Shown: positions 45,494 to 57,519 of the stretch, in pieces
How positions within the stretch are numbered: position 1 is the stretch's first letter
Layout of the letters: each line of letters starts with the position of its first letter
Source of the DNA: Parasulfuritortus sp037439465
GTDB lineage: Bacteria; Pseudomonadota; Gammaproteobacteria; Burkholderiales; Thiobacillaceae
Assembly (NCBI GenBank): GCA_037439465.1
Contig: JBBIVX010000004.1
Location: 62,001-126,000, forward strand
DNA: 64,000 nt
Direction of reading: 5' to 3'
Notes under the pieces: generated by a model
Databases searched by the model: none
What the model was told of the DNA's origin: nothing
What the model saw: only the letters and a program-made list of their open reading frames with translations
Program-made: the position numbers and the translations under genes

Positions 45494-47250
45494 TTCCCAA
45501 GCGTACTTTCGACGCTGTCATCGTCGGCGGTGGTGGCGCGGGTCTGCGGGCTGCGCTGCAATTGGCCGAGGCCAATCTCAAGGTGGCGGTGCTCTCCAAG
45601 GTCTTCCCCACCCGTTCCCACACCGTGTCCGCCCAGGGCGGCATCACGGCGGCGCTGGCCAATGTGTCCGATGACAACTGGCATTGGCACATGTACGACA
45701 CCGTCAAGGGCTCGGACTATCTCGGCGATCAGGACGCCATCGAGTTCATGTGCCGCAATGCGCCGACTGCCGTGTATGAGCTGGAGCACATGGGACTGCC
45801 CTTCTCCCGTCTCGACAATGGCAAGATCTACCAGCGGCCGTTCGGCGGCCAGTCCAAGAACTACGGCGGCGAACAGGCCATCCGCACCTGCGCCGCTGCC
45901 GACCGGACCGGCCATGCCTTGCTGCACACCCTGTATCAGCGCAATATCGCCGCCCGCACCCAGTTCTTCGACGAGTTCTTCGCCCTCGACCTGATCCGCG
46001 ACGCGGACGGCTACGTGCTCGGCGTCGCCGCCCTGGAAATCGAGACCGGCGAGCCCTGGCTGTTCGAGGCGCGCGCCACGCTGCTGGCGACTGGCGGCGG
46101 CGCCCGCATCTTCCGCCACTCGACCAATGCGCATATCAACAGCGGCGACGGTCTCGGCATGGTCTTGCGCGCCGGCCTGCCGCTGGAAGACATGGAATTC
46201 TGGCAGTTTCATCCGACCGGCATCCCGGTAGTAGGCAGCCTCATCACCGAGGGCGTGCGCGGCGAGGGTGGTTATCTCCTTAACAAGGACGGTGAGCGCT
46301 TCATGGCGCGCTACGCTCCCCATGCCCTCGATCTCGCCTCGCGCGACGTGGTTTCCCGTGCCATAGCCCAGGAGTTGCTGGCCGGGCGCGGCTGCGGTCC
46401 GCATGGCGACTATGTTGAACTGAAGATCGATCACATCGGCGGCGACAAGATCAGGGAGCGCTTGCCCGGCATACGTGAATTGTCCATGCAGTTCGCCGGC
46501 GTCGATCCCTGTGTCGCGCCCATCCCGGTCACTCCCACCGCGCATTACATGATGGGCGGCATCCCCACTGATCTCTATGGCCAGGTGGTGGCGCCGGTGC
46601 GCTCCGGTCCCGAGGAGCCGACCCCCGGCCTCTACGCCGCCGGTGAATGCGCCTGCGTGTCGGTGCATGGCGCCAATCGTCTTGGCGGCAACTCGCTCCT
46701 GGATATCGTGGTGTTCGGCCGCGCCGCGGGGGCCTCCATGCTCGACTATCTGCGGGAGAACCGTTTTCCGCGCACCCTGCCCGAAACGGCGGTGGACCGC
46801 GTCCTGGCCCGCCTGGCACGTTGGGAGAGTGGACGTGGCGACGAGACCGTGGCCGGGGTGCGTGCCGCGATGCAGCAGGTGATGCAGGATCATTGCGGCG
46901 TCTACCGCCACGCCGATCGGCTGCGTCAGGGCCTGGAAAAACTCAACGGTGTCGAGGCCCGCCTGGCCGATGTACGCCTGAGCGATCGCAGCAAAGTGTT
47001 CAATACCGCCCGCCTGGAGGCCCTGGAGCTGGAAAACCTGATGGCCATCGCCCGCGCCACCCTGGTCTCGGCCCTGGCCCGCGACGAAAGCCGTGGCGCT
47101 CATAGCCGCGAGGACTTCCCCAAGCGTGACGACGACCGCTGGTTGCGCCACAGCCTGTATTCGCGCGAAAACGACCAGCTCGATTACAAGCCGGTGCGTC
47201 TGAAACCGCTCACGGTGGAGACCTTCCAGCCCAAGGAAAGGACGTACTGA
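45490..47250 (+). CDS. sdhA: Succinate dehydrogenase flavoprotein subunit
   Basis: 586 residues from GTG 45490, with GGAG six bases upstream; ATG 45478 is an alternative. FAD-binding VIVGGGGAGLRAALQLAE, the covalent-flavin His in RSHTVSAQGGI, EFWQFHPTGI and the substrate-site HTGGIP-like MMGGIPTDLYG region are visible. GECACVSVHGANRLGGNSLLD is intact in its conserved positions. It oxidises succinate to fumarate. It abuts sdhB (TGATG). Confidence 0.98.
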   Translation: MIPKRTFDAVIVGGGGAGLRAALQLAEANLKVAVLSKVFPTRSHTVSAQGGITAALANVSDDNWHWHMYDTVKGSDYLGDQDAIEFMCRNAPTAVYELEHMGLPFSRLDNGKIYQRPFGGQSKNYGGEQAIRTCAAADRTGHALLHTLYQRNIAARTQFFDEFFALDLIRDADGYVLGVAALEIETGEPWLFEARATLLATGGGARIFRHSTNAHINSGDGLGMVLRAGLPLEDMEFWQFHPTGIPVVGSLITEGVRGEGGYLLNKDGERFMARYAPHALDLASRDVVSRAIAQELLAGRGCGPHGDYVELKIDHIGGDKIRERLPGIRELSMQFAGVDPCVAPIPVTPTAHYMMGGIPTDLYGQVVAPVRSGPEEPTPGLYAAGECACVSVHGANRLGGNSLLDIVVFGRAAGASMLDYLRENRFPRTLPETAVDRVLARLARWESGRGDETVAGVRAAMQQVMQDHCGVYRHADRLRQGLEKLNGVEARLADVRLSDRSKVFNTARLEALELENLMAIARATLVSALARDESRGAHSREDFPKRDDDRWLRHSLYSRENDQLDYKPVRLKPLTVETFQPKERTY

Positions 47251-47945
47251 TGCGTTTTCGTATCTATCGTTACGACCCAGAATCCGGTGCCGTGCCGCAT
47301 ATGCAGGACTACGACATCGACTTCGATCCGCGGGGCAAGAAGGTGCTCGATGCCCTCATCGCCCTCAAGGAAGTGGATGAGACCCTGTCTTTCCGGCGTT
47401 CCTGCCGGGAAGGGGTGTGCGGTTCCGATGGTGTCAACCTCAACGGTACCAACGTGCTGGCCTGTATCACTGACCTCGCGGGGCTGAAGGAACCCATCGA
47501 GATACGGCCGCTGCCGAGGCTGGGGGTGGTGCGCGACCTCATCGTCGACATGAGTCAGTTCTACCAGCATTACCGCGCGGTCAAGCCCTACCTCATCAAT
47601 CTCGATCCGGAGCCGGAGAACGAGCGGCTGCAAAGCCCGGCCGAACGGGCCGATCTCGATGGTCTGTGGGAATGCATATTGTGCGGCTGCTGCACCACAT
47701 CCTGTCCCACCTTCTGGTGGAATCCGCAGCGCTTTCTTGGGCCGGCGGCGCTCATGCAATCCTACCGTTTCATCGCCGACAGCCGCGACCAGGCCACCGA
47801 CGAGCGGCTGGATTTCCTCGAAGACCCTTATCGCCTGTTCCGTTGCCACGGCATCATGAATTGTGTCGAGGTATGTCCGAAAGGCTTGAACCCCACGGCC
47901 GCCATCGGCAAAATCAAGGCCCTGCTGGTAAAACGCGTCCTGTGA
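47250..47945 (+). CDS. sdhB: Succinate dehydrogenase iron-sulfur subunit
   Basis: 231 residues. Cysteines for [2Fe-2S] (CREGVCGSDG), [4Fe-4S] (CILCGCCTTSCP) and [3Fe-4S] (CHGIMNCVEVCPKG) clusters are all present. It carries electrons from the flavin to ubiquinone. It shares a base with the sdhA stop and overlaps sdhE by 4 bp. Confidence 0.98.
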   Translation: MRFRIYRYDPESGAVPHMQDYDIDFDPRGKKVLDALIALKEVDETLSFRRSCREGVCGSDGVNLNGTNVLACITDLAGLKEPIEIRPLPRLGVVRDLIVDMSQFYQHYRAVKPYLINLDPEPENERLQSPAERADLDGLWECILCGCCTTSCPTFWWNPQRFLGPAALMQSYRFIADSRDQATDERLDFLEDPYRLFRCHGIMNCVEVCPKGLNPTAAIGKIKALLVKRVL

Positions 47946-48193
47946 GCCGCGAACCGGTGCCGGGTTGGCTGCGCTGGCAATGCCGGCGCGGTATGCTCGA
48001 ACTGGATGCCTGGCTGGCCCGCTTTCTGGAGACTGGTTACGGCCGCCTCGGCGAGGCAGGTCAGTCGGTCTTCGCCAAGCTGCTGAGAGAGGCCGACGCC
48101 GACCTCTACGCCTGGCTCACCGACCGCCGCCCGCCGCCGCCGGTCTTTCAGGACGTGCTCGACAAAATCAAGGAAACCAAGGTAACAGGATGA
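47942..48193 (+). CDS. sdhE: SDH flavinylation factor SdhE
   Basis: 83 residues from GTG 47942. The conserved RGMLELD (RGxxE) motif lies near residue 16, followed by the helical DUF339 fold (EADADLYAWLTDR). SdhE promotes covalent FAD attachment to SdhA. Overlaps of 4 bp with sdhB and gltA show tight coupling. Confidence 0.94.
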   Translation: MSREPVPGWLRWQCRRGMLELDAWLARFLETGYGRLGEAGQSVFAKLLREADADLYAWLTDRRPPPPVFQDVLDKIKETKVTG

Positions 48194-49488
48194 CTCAACG
48201 CACCGTCAACATCTGCTTCGGCGACAGTGACCGCCACCTCGAACTGCCGCTACTATCAGGCAGTCTCGGCCCGGATGTGATCGATACCCGCGGTCTCAGC
48301 GCCGCGGGCGTCCTCACCTTTGATCCTGGTTTTTTGTCGACCGCGAGTTGCGCTTCCAACATCACCTTCATCGATGGCGACAAGGGCCTGCTCTATTACC
48401 GCGGCTACCCCATCGAACAGTTGGCCGAACACTCCGATTTTCTGGAGACGGCCTATCTGCTGTTGCATGGTGAATTGCCCACGGCAGATGAAAAGGCGGC
48501 CTTTGTCGGCAAGATCAGCCGCCAGACCATGCTGCACGATCAGATGGCCTATTTCTATCGCGGTTTTCGCCGTGATGCCCATCCAATGGCGGTCATGGTC
48601 GGCGTGGTCGGCGCCATGTCTGCCTTCTATCGGCATTCATCCGATCCTTTCGACCCGGCCCAGCGCGAGTCCGCCGCCTTGCGCCTGCTGGCCAAGGTGC
48701 CGACCATCGCCGCCTGGAGTTACAAGTACAACCTCGGCGAACCCTTCATGTATCCGCAGAACCGCTTCAACTACGCGGAAAACTTTCTCTACATGATGTT
48801 CGCCACCCCGTGCGAGGACTATCAGCCCAACCCGGTGCTTGCCAAGGCACTCGACCGCATCTTCGTGCTGCACGCCGATCATGAGCAGAATGCCTCCTCC
48901 TCGACCGTGCGCGTGGCGGGTTCCTCCGGTGCCAACCCCTTCGCCTGCATCGCCGCCGGTATCGCCTGTTTGTGGGGGCCGCTGCATGGGGGCGCCAATG
49001 AAGCGACGCTCAAGATGCTGGAGGAGATCGGCGACGTAGCGCGCATCGGCGAGTACATCAAGCGGGCCAAGGACAAGAGCAGCGGCTTTCGCCTCATGGG
49101 TTTCGGCCACCGGGTCTACAAGAATATGGATCCACGCGCCGCCATCATGCGGGCCACTTGTTACGAGGTGCTGGATGAGCTGGGTCTGCACGACGACCCC
49201 CTGTTTAAACTGGCCATCAAGCTGGAGAAAATCGCCCTGGAGGACGAGTACTTCGTCAAGAAACGCCTGTATCCCAATGTCGATTATTATTCCGGCATCG
49301 TCATGCGTGCCATGGGCATCCCCAATTCCATGTTCACCGCCATCTTCGCCCTGGCCCGCACCGCCGGCTGGGTGGCGCAGTGGATGGAGATGATCGCCAG
49401 CCCCGAGCACAAGATTGCCCGCCCGCGCCAGCTCTACACCGGACAACCGCGGCGCGACTATGTCCCCATCGATCTGCGCGGCGCATGA
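48190..49488 (+). CDS. gltA: Citrate synthase (type II)
   Basis: 432 residues from ATG 48190. Active-site motifs GPLHGGANEA, GFGHRVYKNMDPRA and YPNVDYYSG contain the catalytic His, His and Asp. The N-terminal beta domain (YRGYPIEQLAEHS) marks the hexameric, NADH-sensitive type. It condenses acetyl-CoA with oxaloacetate. Its stop overlaps the sucA start. Confidence 0.98.
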   Translation: MTQRTVNICFGDSDRHLELPLLSGSLGPDVIDTRGLSAAGVLTFDPGFLSTASCASNITFIDGDKGLLYYRGYPIEQLAEHSDFLETAYLLLHGELPTADEKAAFVGKISRQTMLHDQMAYFYRGFRRDAHPMAVMVGVVGAMSAFYRHSSDPFDPAQRESAALRLLAKVPTIAAWSYKYNLGEPFMYPQNRFNYAENFLYMMFATPCEDYQPNPVLAKALDRIFVLHADHEQNASSSTVRVAGSSGANPFACIAAGIACLWGPLHGGANEATLKMLEEIGDVARIGEYIKRAKDKSSGFRLMGFGHRVYKNMDPRAAIMRATCYEVLDELGLHDDPLFKLAIKLEKIALEDEYFVKKRLYPNVDYYSGIVMRAMGIPNSMFTAIFALARTAGWVAQWMEMIASPEHKIARPRQLYTGQPRRDYVPIDLRGA

Positions 49489-52160
49489 CGGAGCATCCTT
49501 CGGCCTACTATTCGGGTAGCGCCGATTACCTGGAGGCCCTGGAGGGCGGCTACCACCGCCGCGATCGCCCGGCGGACGTCGCCACGGCCGGCGAGGGCAT
49601 CGCCCAGCCACCCTGCGACAGCCGCCAGGTCAGTGTGCTGCAACTTATCAACGCCTTCCGTTTCCATGGTTACCGGGTGGCGGACGTCGATCCCCTGCTG
49701 CTGCACACCCTGCCCAAGGTGCCAGAACTGGAACTGGCCAGCCATGGACTCACCCATGAGGACCTCGAACGGGAGTTCGACACCGGCTCCCTGGTCGGGC
49801 CGCCCCGCGATACCCTGCGCAACATCCTGGCCCGTCTGCGCGGCGCCTATTGCGGCACGCTGGCGGCGGAATACATGCACATCTGCGCTACTGTGCAGAA
49901 GCGCTGGCTGCAGCGTCGCCTGGAGGCGGGCGAGGGCGGTCCGGTCATCGCCGACCACCGTCGCAAGTGGCTGCTCGACCAGTTGAGCCGGGCCGAGCTT
50001 TTGGAAAAGGTCATTCATGCCCGCTACGTCGGCCAGAAACGCTTTTCGCTGGAGGGCGGCGAGGCGCTCATCCCACTCTTGAATTTCTTGCTGGAGCTGG
50101 CCGCTGGCGCCGGCCTGCAGGAGATCGGCCTGGGCATGGCACACCGCGGCCGCCTCAACGTGCTGCACAATGTCGTCGGCCGTTCCGCCCTGGCTTTTTT
50201 TGAGCACGAAGATCAGACCGCGCCGGAGGGCGCCCTCACCGGAGATGTCAAATATCATCAGGGTTTCGCGCGCACGGTGGAAACCCTGGCCGGCCCCATA
50301 CGCCTGGCGCTGGCCTTCAATCCCTCCCATCTCGAAATCGTCGGCCCGGTGGTGCAAGGCTGGGTGCGGGCGCAGCAGCAGAAACGGGGGGACCGTGGCG
50401 GCGATCTGGTGATGCCGGTGCTCATCCACGGCGATGCCGCTTTCGCCGGCCAGGGCGTCGTCATGGAATCGCTCAACATGGCGGCGACGCGCGGCTTCAA
50501 TACCGGCGGCACGGTGCACGTCGTGGTCAACAACCAGATCGGCTTCACCACCTCTGACCCGCGCGATACCCGCTCCAGCCTGTACTGCACCGACGTGATG
50601 AAAATGGTGGAAGCGCCTGTGCTGCATGTCAATGGCGACGATCCGGAGGCGGTGCTGAGGGCGGTGCAGATCGCCTTCGACTACCGCATGACCTTCCGCC
50701 GCGACATTGCCATCGACCTCGTCTGCTATCGTCGTCTCGGTCACAACGAACAGGACGAACCCATGGTGACTCAGCCGCTGATGTACCGCCGCATCCGCGA
50801 GCTGCCTGGGGTGCGGGCACTCTATGCCGATCTGCTCGACGCCTGGGGGGTGCTGCGGCGGAGTGAAAGCGAGGCGATGGCGGCGGCCATAAAGCAGAAC
50901 TTGGCGCTGCCGGCTATCGAGCCCGAGCGCCCTTATACCGCCTTCGTTGCCGACTGGCGGCCATTTCGCGGCCACGACTGGCGTGTAGCGGCCGACACGG
51001 CGGTGCCGCTGCGCCAGCTCAAGACACTGGGTGAGCGTGTCACCGAGGTCCCGGACGGGTTCAGCCTGCACCCGCGTGTCGCCGCCTTGATCGACAACCG
51101 CCGTCACATGGCGGCGGGCGAGAGGCCGCTCGATTGGGGCATGGCTGAGACCCTGGCCTACGCCAGCTTGCTGACCGAGGGCCACGGCGTGCGCCTCACC
51201 GGCCAGGACTCGGGCCGTGGCACCTTCTTCCATCGCCATGCCGTACTGCACGACCAGGAGCGGGAGCGCTGGGACGCCGGCGATTACATCCCGCTGCAGC
51301 ACCTCGCCACCAATCAGGCGCATTTCTTGGTGGTGGATTCGGTGTTGTCCGAGGAGGCCGTGCTCGCCTTCGAATATGGTTATGCCAGCACGGCGCCGCA
51401 GGAACTGGTGATCTGGGAGGCACAGTTCGGCGACTTCGCCAACGGCGCCCAGGTGGTGATCGACCAGTTCGTCGCCGCCGCCGAGGCCAAGTGGGGCCGG
51501 CTCAACGGACTTACGATATTTTTGCCGCACGGCTATGAGGGGCAGGGGCCCGAGCACTCCTCCGGGCGGATCGAGCGCTTCCTGCAACTGGCCGCGCAGG
51601 ACAACATGCAGATCACGCAGCCCTCTTGCGCGGCGCAGTTCTTTCACTTGTTGCGGCGGCAGATGCGGCGCCCTTACCGCAAACCGCTGGTGGTATTCAC
51701 CCCCAAGAGTCTGCTGCGTCACCCAGAAGCCGCTTCGCCCCTGGAAGAACTGGCGAACGGCGCGTTCCTGCCGGTGTTGGGTGAAAACAGCCTGGACGAC
51801 GTGGCGGCTGTGCGTCGTCTCGTACTGTGCAGCGGCCGTCTCTATTACGACCTGCTGGCCCGGCGCCGGCAGGATGGCAGCCGTCACATCGCCCTGGGCC
51901 GCATCGAGCAGTTCTACCCAATACCGGACCGCGAGCTGTCGGCCGAGCTGGCCCGTTATCCGAATTTGCAAGAGCTTGTTTGGGCACAAGACGAACCTCG
52001 TAACCAGGGCGCGTGGCGTTTTATGGCGTGGCAGATTAAACAGCTCAGTGACCTGCCGCTGACCTACGCCGGGCGACCGGAATCCGCCTCGCCTTCCACC
52101 GGTTTTCACAGTTTGCACCAGCAGCAGCTGGAGTCCTTGCTGAACTTGGCCATGGGCTGA
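49485..52160 (+). CDS. sucA: 2-oxoglutarate dehydrogenase E1 component
   Basis: 891 residues from ATG 49485, a little shorter than the usual 930-950. The N-terminal helix (SAYYSGSADYLEALEGGY), GMAHRGRLNVLHN, the ThDP region (HGDAAFAGQGVV, NNQIGFTTS), RLGHNEQDEP and the C-terminal transketolase fold (GQDSGRGTFFHRHAVLHDQ, EGQGPEHSSGRIERFLQLAA) are present. It decarboxylates 2-oxoglutarate. The partner genes sucB and lpd do not follow; rdgC does. Confidence 0.96.
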   Translation: MTEHPSAYYSGSADYLEALEGGYHRRDRPADVATAGEGIAQPPCDSRQVSVLQLINAFRFHGYRVADVDPLLLHTLPKVPELELASHGLTHEDLEREFDTGSLVGPPRDTLRNILARLRGAYCGTLAAEYMHICATVQKRWLQRRLEAGEGGPVIADHRRKWLLDQLSRAELLEKVIHARYVGQKRFSLEGGEALIPLLNFLLELAAGAGLQEIGLGMAHRGRLNVLHNVVGRSALAFFEHEDQTAPEGALTGDVKYHQGFARTVETLAGPIRLALAFNPSHLEIVGPVVQGWVRAQQQKRGDRGGDLVMPVLIHGDAAFAGQGVVMESLNMAATRGFNTGGTVHVVVNNQIGFTTSDPRDTRSSLYCTDVMKMVEAPVLHVNGDDPEAVLRAVQIAFDYRMTFRRDIAIDLVCYRRLGHNEQDEPMVTQPLMYRRIRELPGVRALYADLLDAWGVLRRSESEAMAAAIKQNLALPAIEPERPYTAFVADWRPFRGHDWRVAADTAVPLRQLKTLGERVTEVPDGFSLHPRVAALIDNRRHMAAGERPLDWGMAETLAYASLLTEGHGVRLTGQDSGRGTFFHRHAVLHDQERERWDAGDYIPLQHLATNQAHFLVVDSVLSEEAVLAFEYGYASTAPQELVIWEAQFGDFANGAQVVIDQFVAAAEAKWGRLNGLTIFLPHGYEGQGPEHSSGRIERFLQLAAQDNMQITQPSCAAQFFHLLRRQMRRPYRKPLVVFTPKSLLRHPEAASPLEELANGAFLPVLGENSLDDVAAVRRLVLCSGRLYYDLLARRRQDGSRHIALGRIEQFYPIPDRELSAELARYPNLQELVWAQDEPRNQGAWRFMAWQIKQLSDLPLTYAGRPESASPSTGFHSLHQQQLESLLNLAMG

Positions 52161-52200
52161 GTGCACGCCGTTGTTCTTCTTTTTTTTTCAGAGACCGGAT

Positions 52201-53097
52201 ATGTGGTTCCGTAATTTGCAATGTTATCGGTTGCTTCCCGGCCAGAGGCCGGCCTTGACGCATCTGGCCGCAGCTCTGGCCGTACGCCCGCTGGTCCACT
52301 GTGGCGGTCTGGAACGCCAGCGCCTGGGCTGGCGGCCGGTGCTTGGCGAGGACGACTATGTCTATGAGCTGAACGGGCAGTGGCTGATCGCACTGGGCAT
52401 AGAGGAAAAACTGCTGCCGGCGGCGGTGGTGAAACAGGCGGCGGCGGAAAAAGTGGCCGCGATCGAGGCCAGCGAGGGTTACCGGCCATCTGCCAGGCGG
52501 CGCAGCGAGATCCGCGCCGAGGTCGAAGACGAACTGCTGCCGCGCGCCTTCAGTCAGCGGCGCACGGTACAGGCCTGGATCGACCCGGAGCACGGCTGGC
52601 TGGCGGTGGATGCGGCCAGCGCCGGCAAGGCCGAGGCCCTGGTCAAGCTGCTCGGCGAGTGCGCGCCCGAATTGCCGTTGAAACTGCCGCAGACCCGGAT
52701 TTCACCGGCCGCGGCGATGACTGCCTGGTTGGCGGCGGGCGAGGCCCCCGCTACATTCGGTATCGACCGCGATGGCGAGCTGCGGCTGCCTGGTGAGGAC
52801 CGCGCCACGGTACGTTATGTGCGTCACGCCCTGGACGGCGCCGAGATCGGCGCGCACATCGCCGCCGGCAAACTGGTTACCCGCCTGGGCCTGACCTGGG
52901 CCGACCGGATCAGCTTCATCCTCACCGAAAAGCTGGAGATCAAGCGTCTGCAATTCCACGATGTGCTGACGGAACAGAGTGACCAGGCGGAAGACGCCGA
53001 GGCCTTGTTTGCAGGCGAATTCACCTTGATGACCGGTGAGCTGGCGAAGATGCTCGACGACCTCATGGCGGCCCTGGGCGGAGAAGAAGGCGCCTGA
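52201..53097 (+). CDS. rdgC: Recombination-associated protein RdgC
   Basis: 298 residues from ATG 52201; the in-frame extension upstream only translates a T-tract. It begins MWFRNLQCYRL, with RLGWRPVLGEDDYVYELNG-like, the helix QAAAEKVAAIEASEGYRP and SARRRSEIRAEVEDELLPRA, typical of RdgC. RdgC forms a ring around duplex DNA and limits RecA action. A T-rich tract (about 52173-52190) precedes it. It is probably transcribed separately from sucA. Confidence 0.95.
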   Translation: MWFRNLQCYRLLPGQRPALTHLAAALAVRPLVHCGGLERQRLGWRPVLGEDDYVYELNGQWLIALGIEEKLLPAAVVKQAAAEKVAAIEASEGYRPSARRRSEIRAEVEDELLPRAFSQRRTVQAWIDPEHGWLAVDAASAGKAEALVKLLGECAPELPLKLPQTRISPAAAMTAWLAAGEAPATFGIDRDGELRLPGEDRATVRYVRHALDGAEIGAHIAAGKLVTRLGLTWADRISFILTEKLEIKRLQFHDVLTEQSDQAEDAEALFAGEFTLMTGELAKMLDDLMAALGGEEGA

Positions 53098-53168
53098 TTC
53101 CGCCATCATCCCGCGTCACGATGGACAATCTGGGATAATCCCGGCCATCGAAAACGATCACTGAATCC

Positions 53169-55132
<1,964 letters not shown>

Positions 55133-55136
<4 letters not shown>

Positions 55137-57511
55137 TCCACGACGACGATTCCCTGGACCTGTTCGACAATGCCCACGCTGCGGCCGTCGACCAGCCCCC
55201 CGAGCCACCCGCCTCCGGCCCCCTCTACAGCCTGGACGGCGAAGGCGGCGTGCCGCTGCATCTGTTCGCCGAGCGGGCCTATCTCACCTACGCCATGTCC
55301 ACCGTGCTGGATCGGGCTCTGCCCTGCGTCGAGGACGGCCAGAAGCCGGTGCAGCGGCGCATCCTGTATGCCATGCGCGAGCTGGGCAACCGCTCCGACG
55401 CGCCGTTCAAGAAGTCGGCGCGCATCGTCGGCGACGTCATCGGCAAGTTTCACCCGCACGGCGACAGCGCCGTCTACGAGGCGGCGGTGCGCATGGCGCA
55501 GGCGTTCACCCTGCGCTATCCGCTGATCGAGGGGCAGGGCAACTTCGGCTCGCGCGACGGCGATTCGCCGGCCGCCATGCGCTACACCGAAGTGCGCTTA
55601 TCGAAGTTCGCCGAAGACGTGCTGCTGTCCGAGATCGACCGCGGCACCGTCGATTTCCGCGAGAACTACGACGGCACCCTGAACGAACCGGCGCTGTTGC
55701 CGGCCCGGCTGCCGGTGCTGTTGCTCAACGGCGTGTCCGGGATCGCCGTCGGCATGGCCACCGAGATCGCGCCGCACAACCTGAAGGAAGTCGCCGAGGC
55801 CTGCATTGCGCTAATCAACGGTCACAAGGACGAAATGGTCTACGGCGCGATTACCGGCCCGGACTTTCCCGGCGGCGGGCAGATCATTTCCGCCCCCGAG
55901 GACATCCGCAAGGCCTACGAGACCGGCCGCGGCAGCCTGCGTGTGCGTGCCCGCTGGCAGGTCGAGCCGCTGGCGCGCGGCCAGTACCGCATCGCAATCA
56001 CGGAACTGCCGCCGGGGACCAGCGCGGCCAAGGTGCTGGCGGAGATCGAGGAGCTCATCAACCCCAAACCCAAGGCCGGCAGGAAGGCGCTCTCAGCCGA
56101 GCAGCAGGCCATGAAGAACGCCGTTCTGGGCGTGCTCGACACTTTCCGCGACGACTCCGACAAGGCCCATCCGGTGCGCCTCCTGCTGGAGCCGCGCAGC
56201 CGCACCGTGACGGCGGATGACCTCATGAACCTGCTGCTGGCGAACACCTCGCTGGAGGGCAACGCCAGCTTCAACATGACCATGATCGGCCGCGATGGCC
56301 GGCCACAGCAAAAGACACTGCCGCAAGCCCTGCGCGAGTGGTGCGCGTTCCGCATGGCAGTGGTCGAGCGCCGCCTGAAATTCCGCTTTGACGAGGTGGC
56401 GCGCCGTCTTCATATCCTTGAAGGCCGGATGATCGCCTTCCTGCGCATCGAGGAGGTCATCCGGGTGATCCGCGAGGCCGAAGCGCCCAAGGCCGAGTTG
56501 ATGGCGGCGTTCGGCCTGACCGAGATACAGGCCGAGGACATACTGGAAATCCGCCTGCGTCAGTTGGCCCGCCTGGAAGGTATCCGTATCGAGCGCGAGT
56601 TGGACGAGCTGCGGCAGGAACAGGCCGGACTGCAACAATTGCTCGACAGCGAAAGCGACCGCCGCCGGTTGATTGTCAAGGAAATCCGCGAGGACGTGAA
56701 GAAATACGGAGACCCCCGCCGCACCCTGGTCGAGGCGGCCGAAAAGGTCACCGCCGCCAAGGTGGAGGCGCTGGCCGACGAGCCGGTGACGGTGATCCTG
56801 TCGAAGAACGGCTTTATCCGCAGCCGCGCCGGCCACGGCCTCGACCGGGCGATGCTGACCTGGAAGGATGGTGATGGCGAGCTGGCGGTAATCGAGACCC
56901 GGACCGTGCATCCCGTGATCCTGCTCGACGAAGCGGGACGCACCTATACCGTGCGTCCTCTGGACCTGCCCGGCGGCAAGGGTGACGGGGTGCCGGCATC
57001 GTCGCTGGTCGAGTTACAGGGTGGCCAGGTGGTGGCCATGCTGTCGGCTCCGGTCGATACGAAAATACTATTGGCGACAAGCGCCGGCGTTGGTTTTATC
57101 GGCAGATTGGGTGACATGGTCTCCCGCCAGAAGGCCGGCAAGGCTTATGTGAGCGTGGGCGCGAGCGCCGTACTGCTGCCGCCGGCGCCGGTCGCGGCCA
57201 ACGCGCGCTTCATCGCCGCCCTGACTGGGGAGGCGCGCCTGTTGTTCTTCCCGATCGAGGAAATGAAGGCGCTGGCTGGCGGCAAGGGCGTGATGCTGGT
57301 TGCCCTCAATCCTGGGGAACGCCTGCTGGCGGCCCTGGCCGTGGCAGAAGGGGTGACGGTGATGGGCGTCGGGCGCGGCGACAAGGCCATGGCCCATCAA
57401 GTTAGCGGCGCACAGGCCGATAACTATCTGGGTAAGCGGGCGCGCAAGGGCAAGCCGCTGGCCGCCAGATTCAAACGCGTGCTCGGCCTGGCCGAGAAGA
57501 TCAATGGATAG
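55133..57511 (+). CDS. parC: DNA topoisomerase IV subunit A
   Basis: 792 residues. The catalytic tyrosine lies in AMRYTEVRLS, with RRILYAMRELG, KSARIVGDVIGKFHPHGD and LIEGQGNFGSRDGD before it. The C-terminal propeller is reduced compared with GyrA and lacks a GyrA box. It cuts and rejoins DNA in the ParC2E2 enzyme. Only 8 bp separate it from the type I secretion genes. Confidence 0.97.
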
Positions 57512-57519
57512 AGAGGCGC

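Noticed and set aside
45442..47151. A 569-codon open frame opposite sdhA
   Set aside because: Shadow frame created by high GC at third positions; sdhA motifs are complete on the plus strand.
49458..52166. A 902-codon open frame on the minus strand opposite sucA
   Set aside because: It is the antisense shadow of a GC-rich gene; the protein has no recognisable motif while the plus-strand frame is a clear 2-oxoglutarate dehydrogenase E1.
52170..52200. T-rich tract before rdgC as a sucA terminator
   Set aside because: No stem of useful length precedes the T run, so a Rho-independent terminator is not supported.
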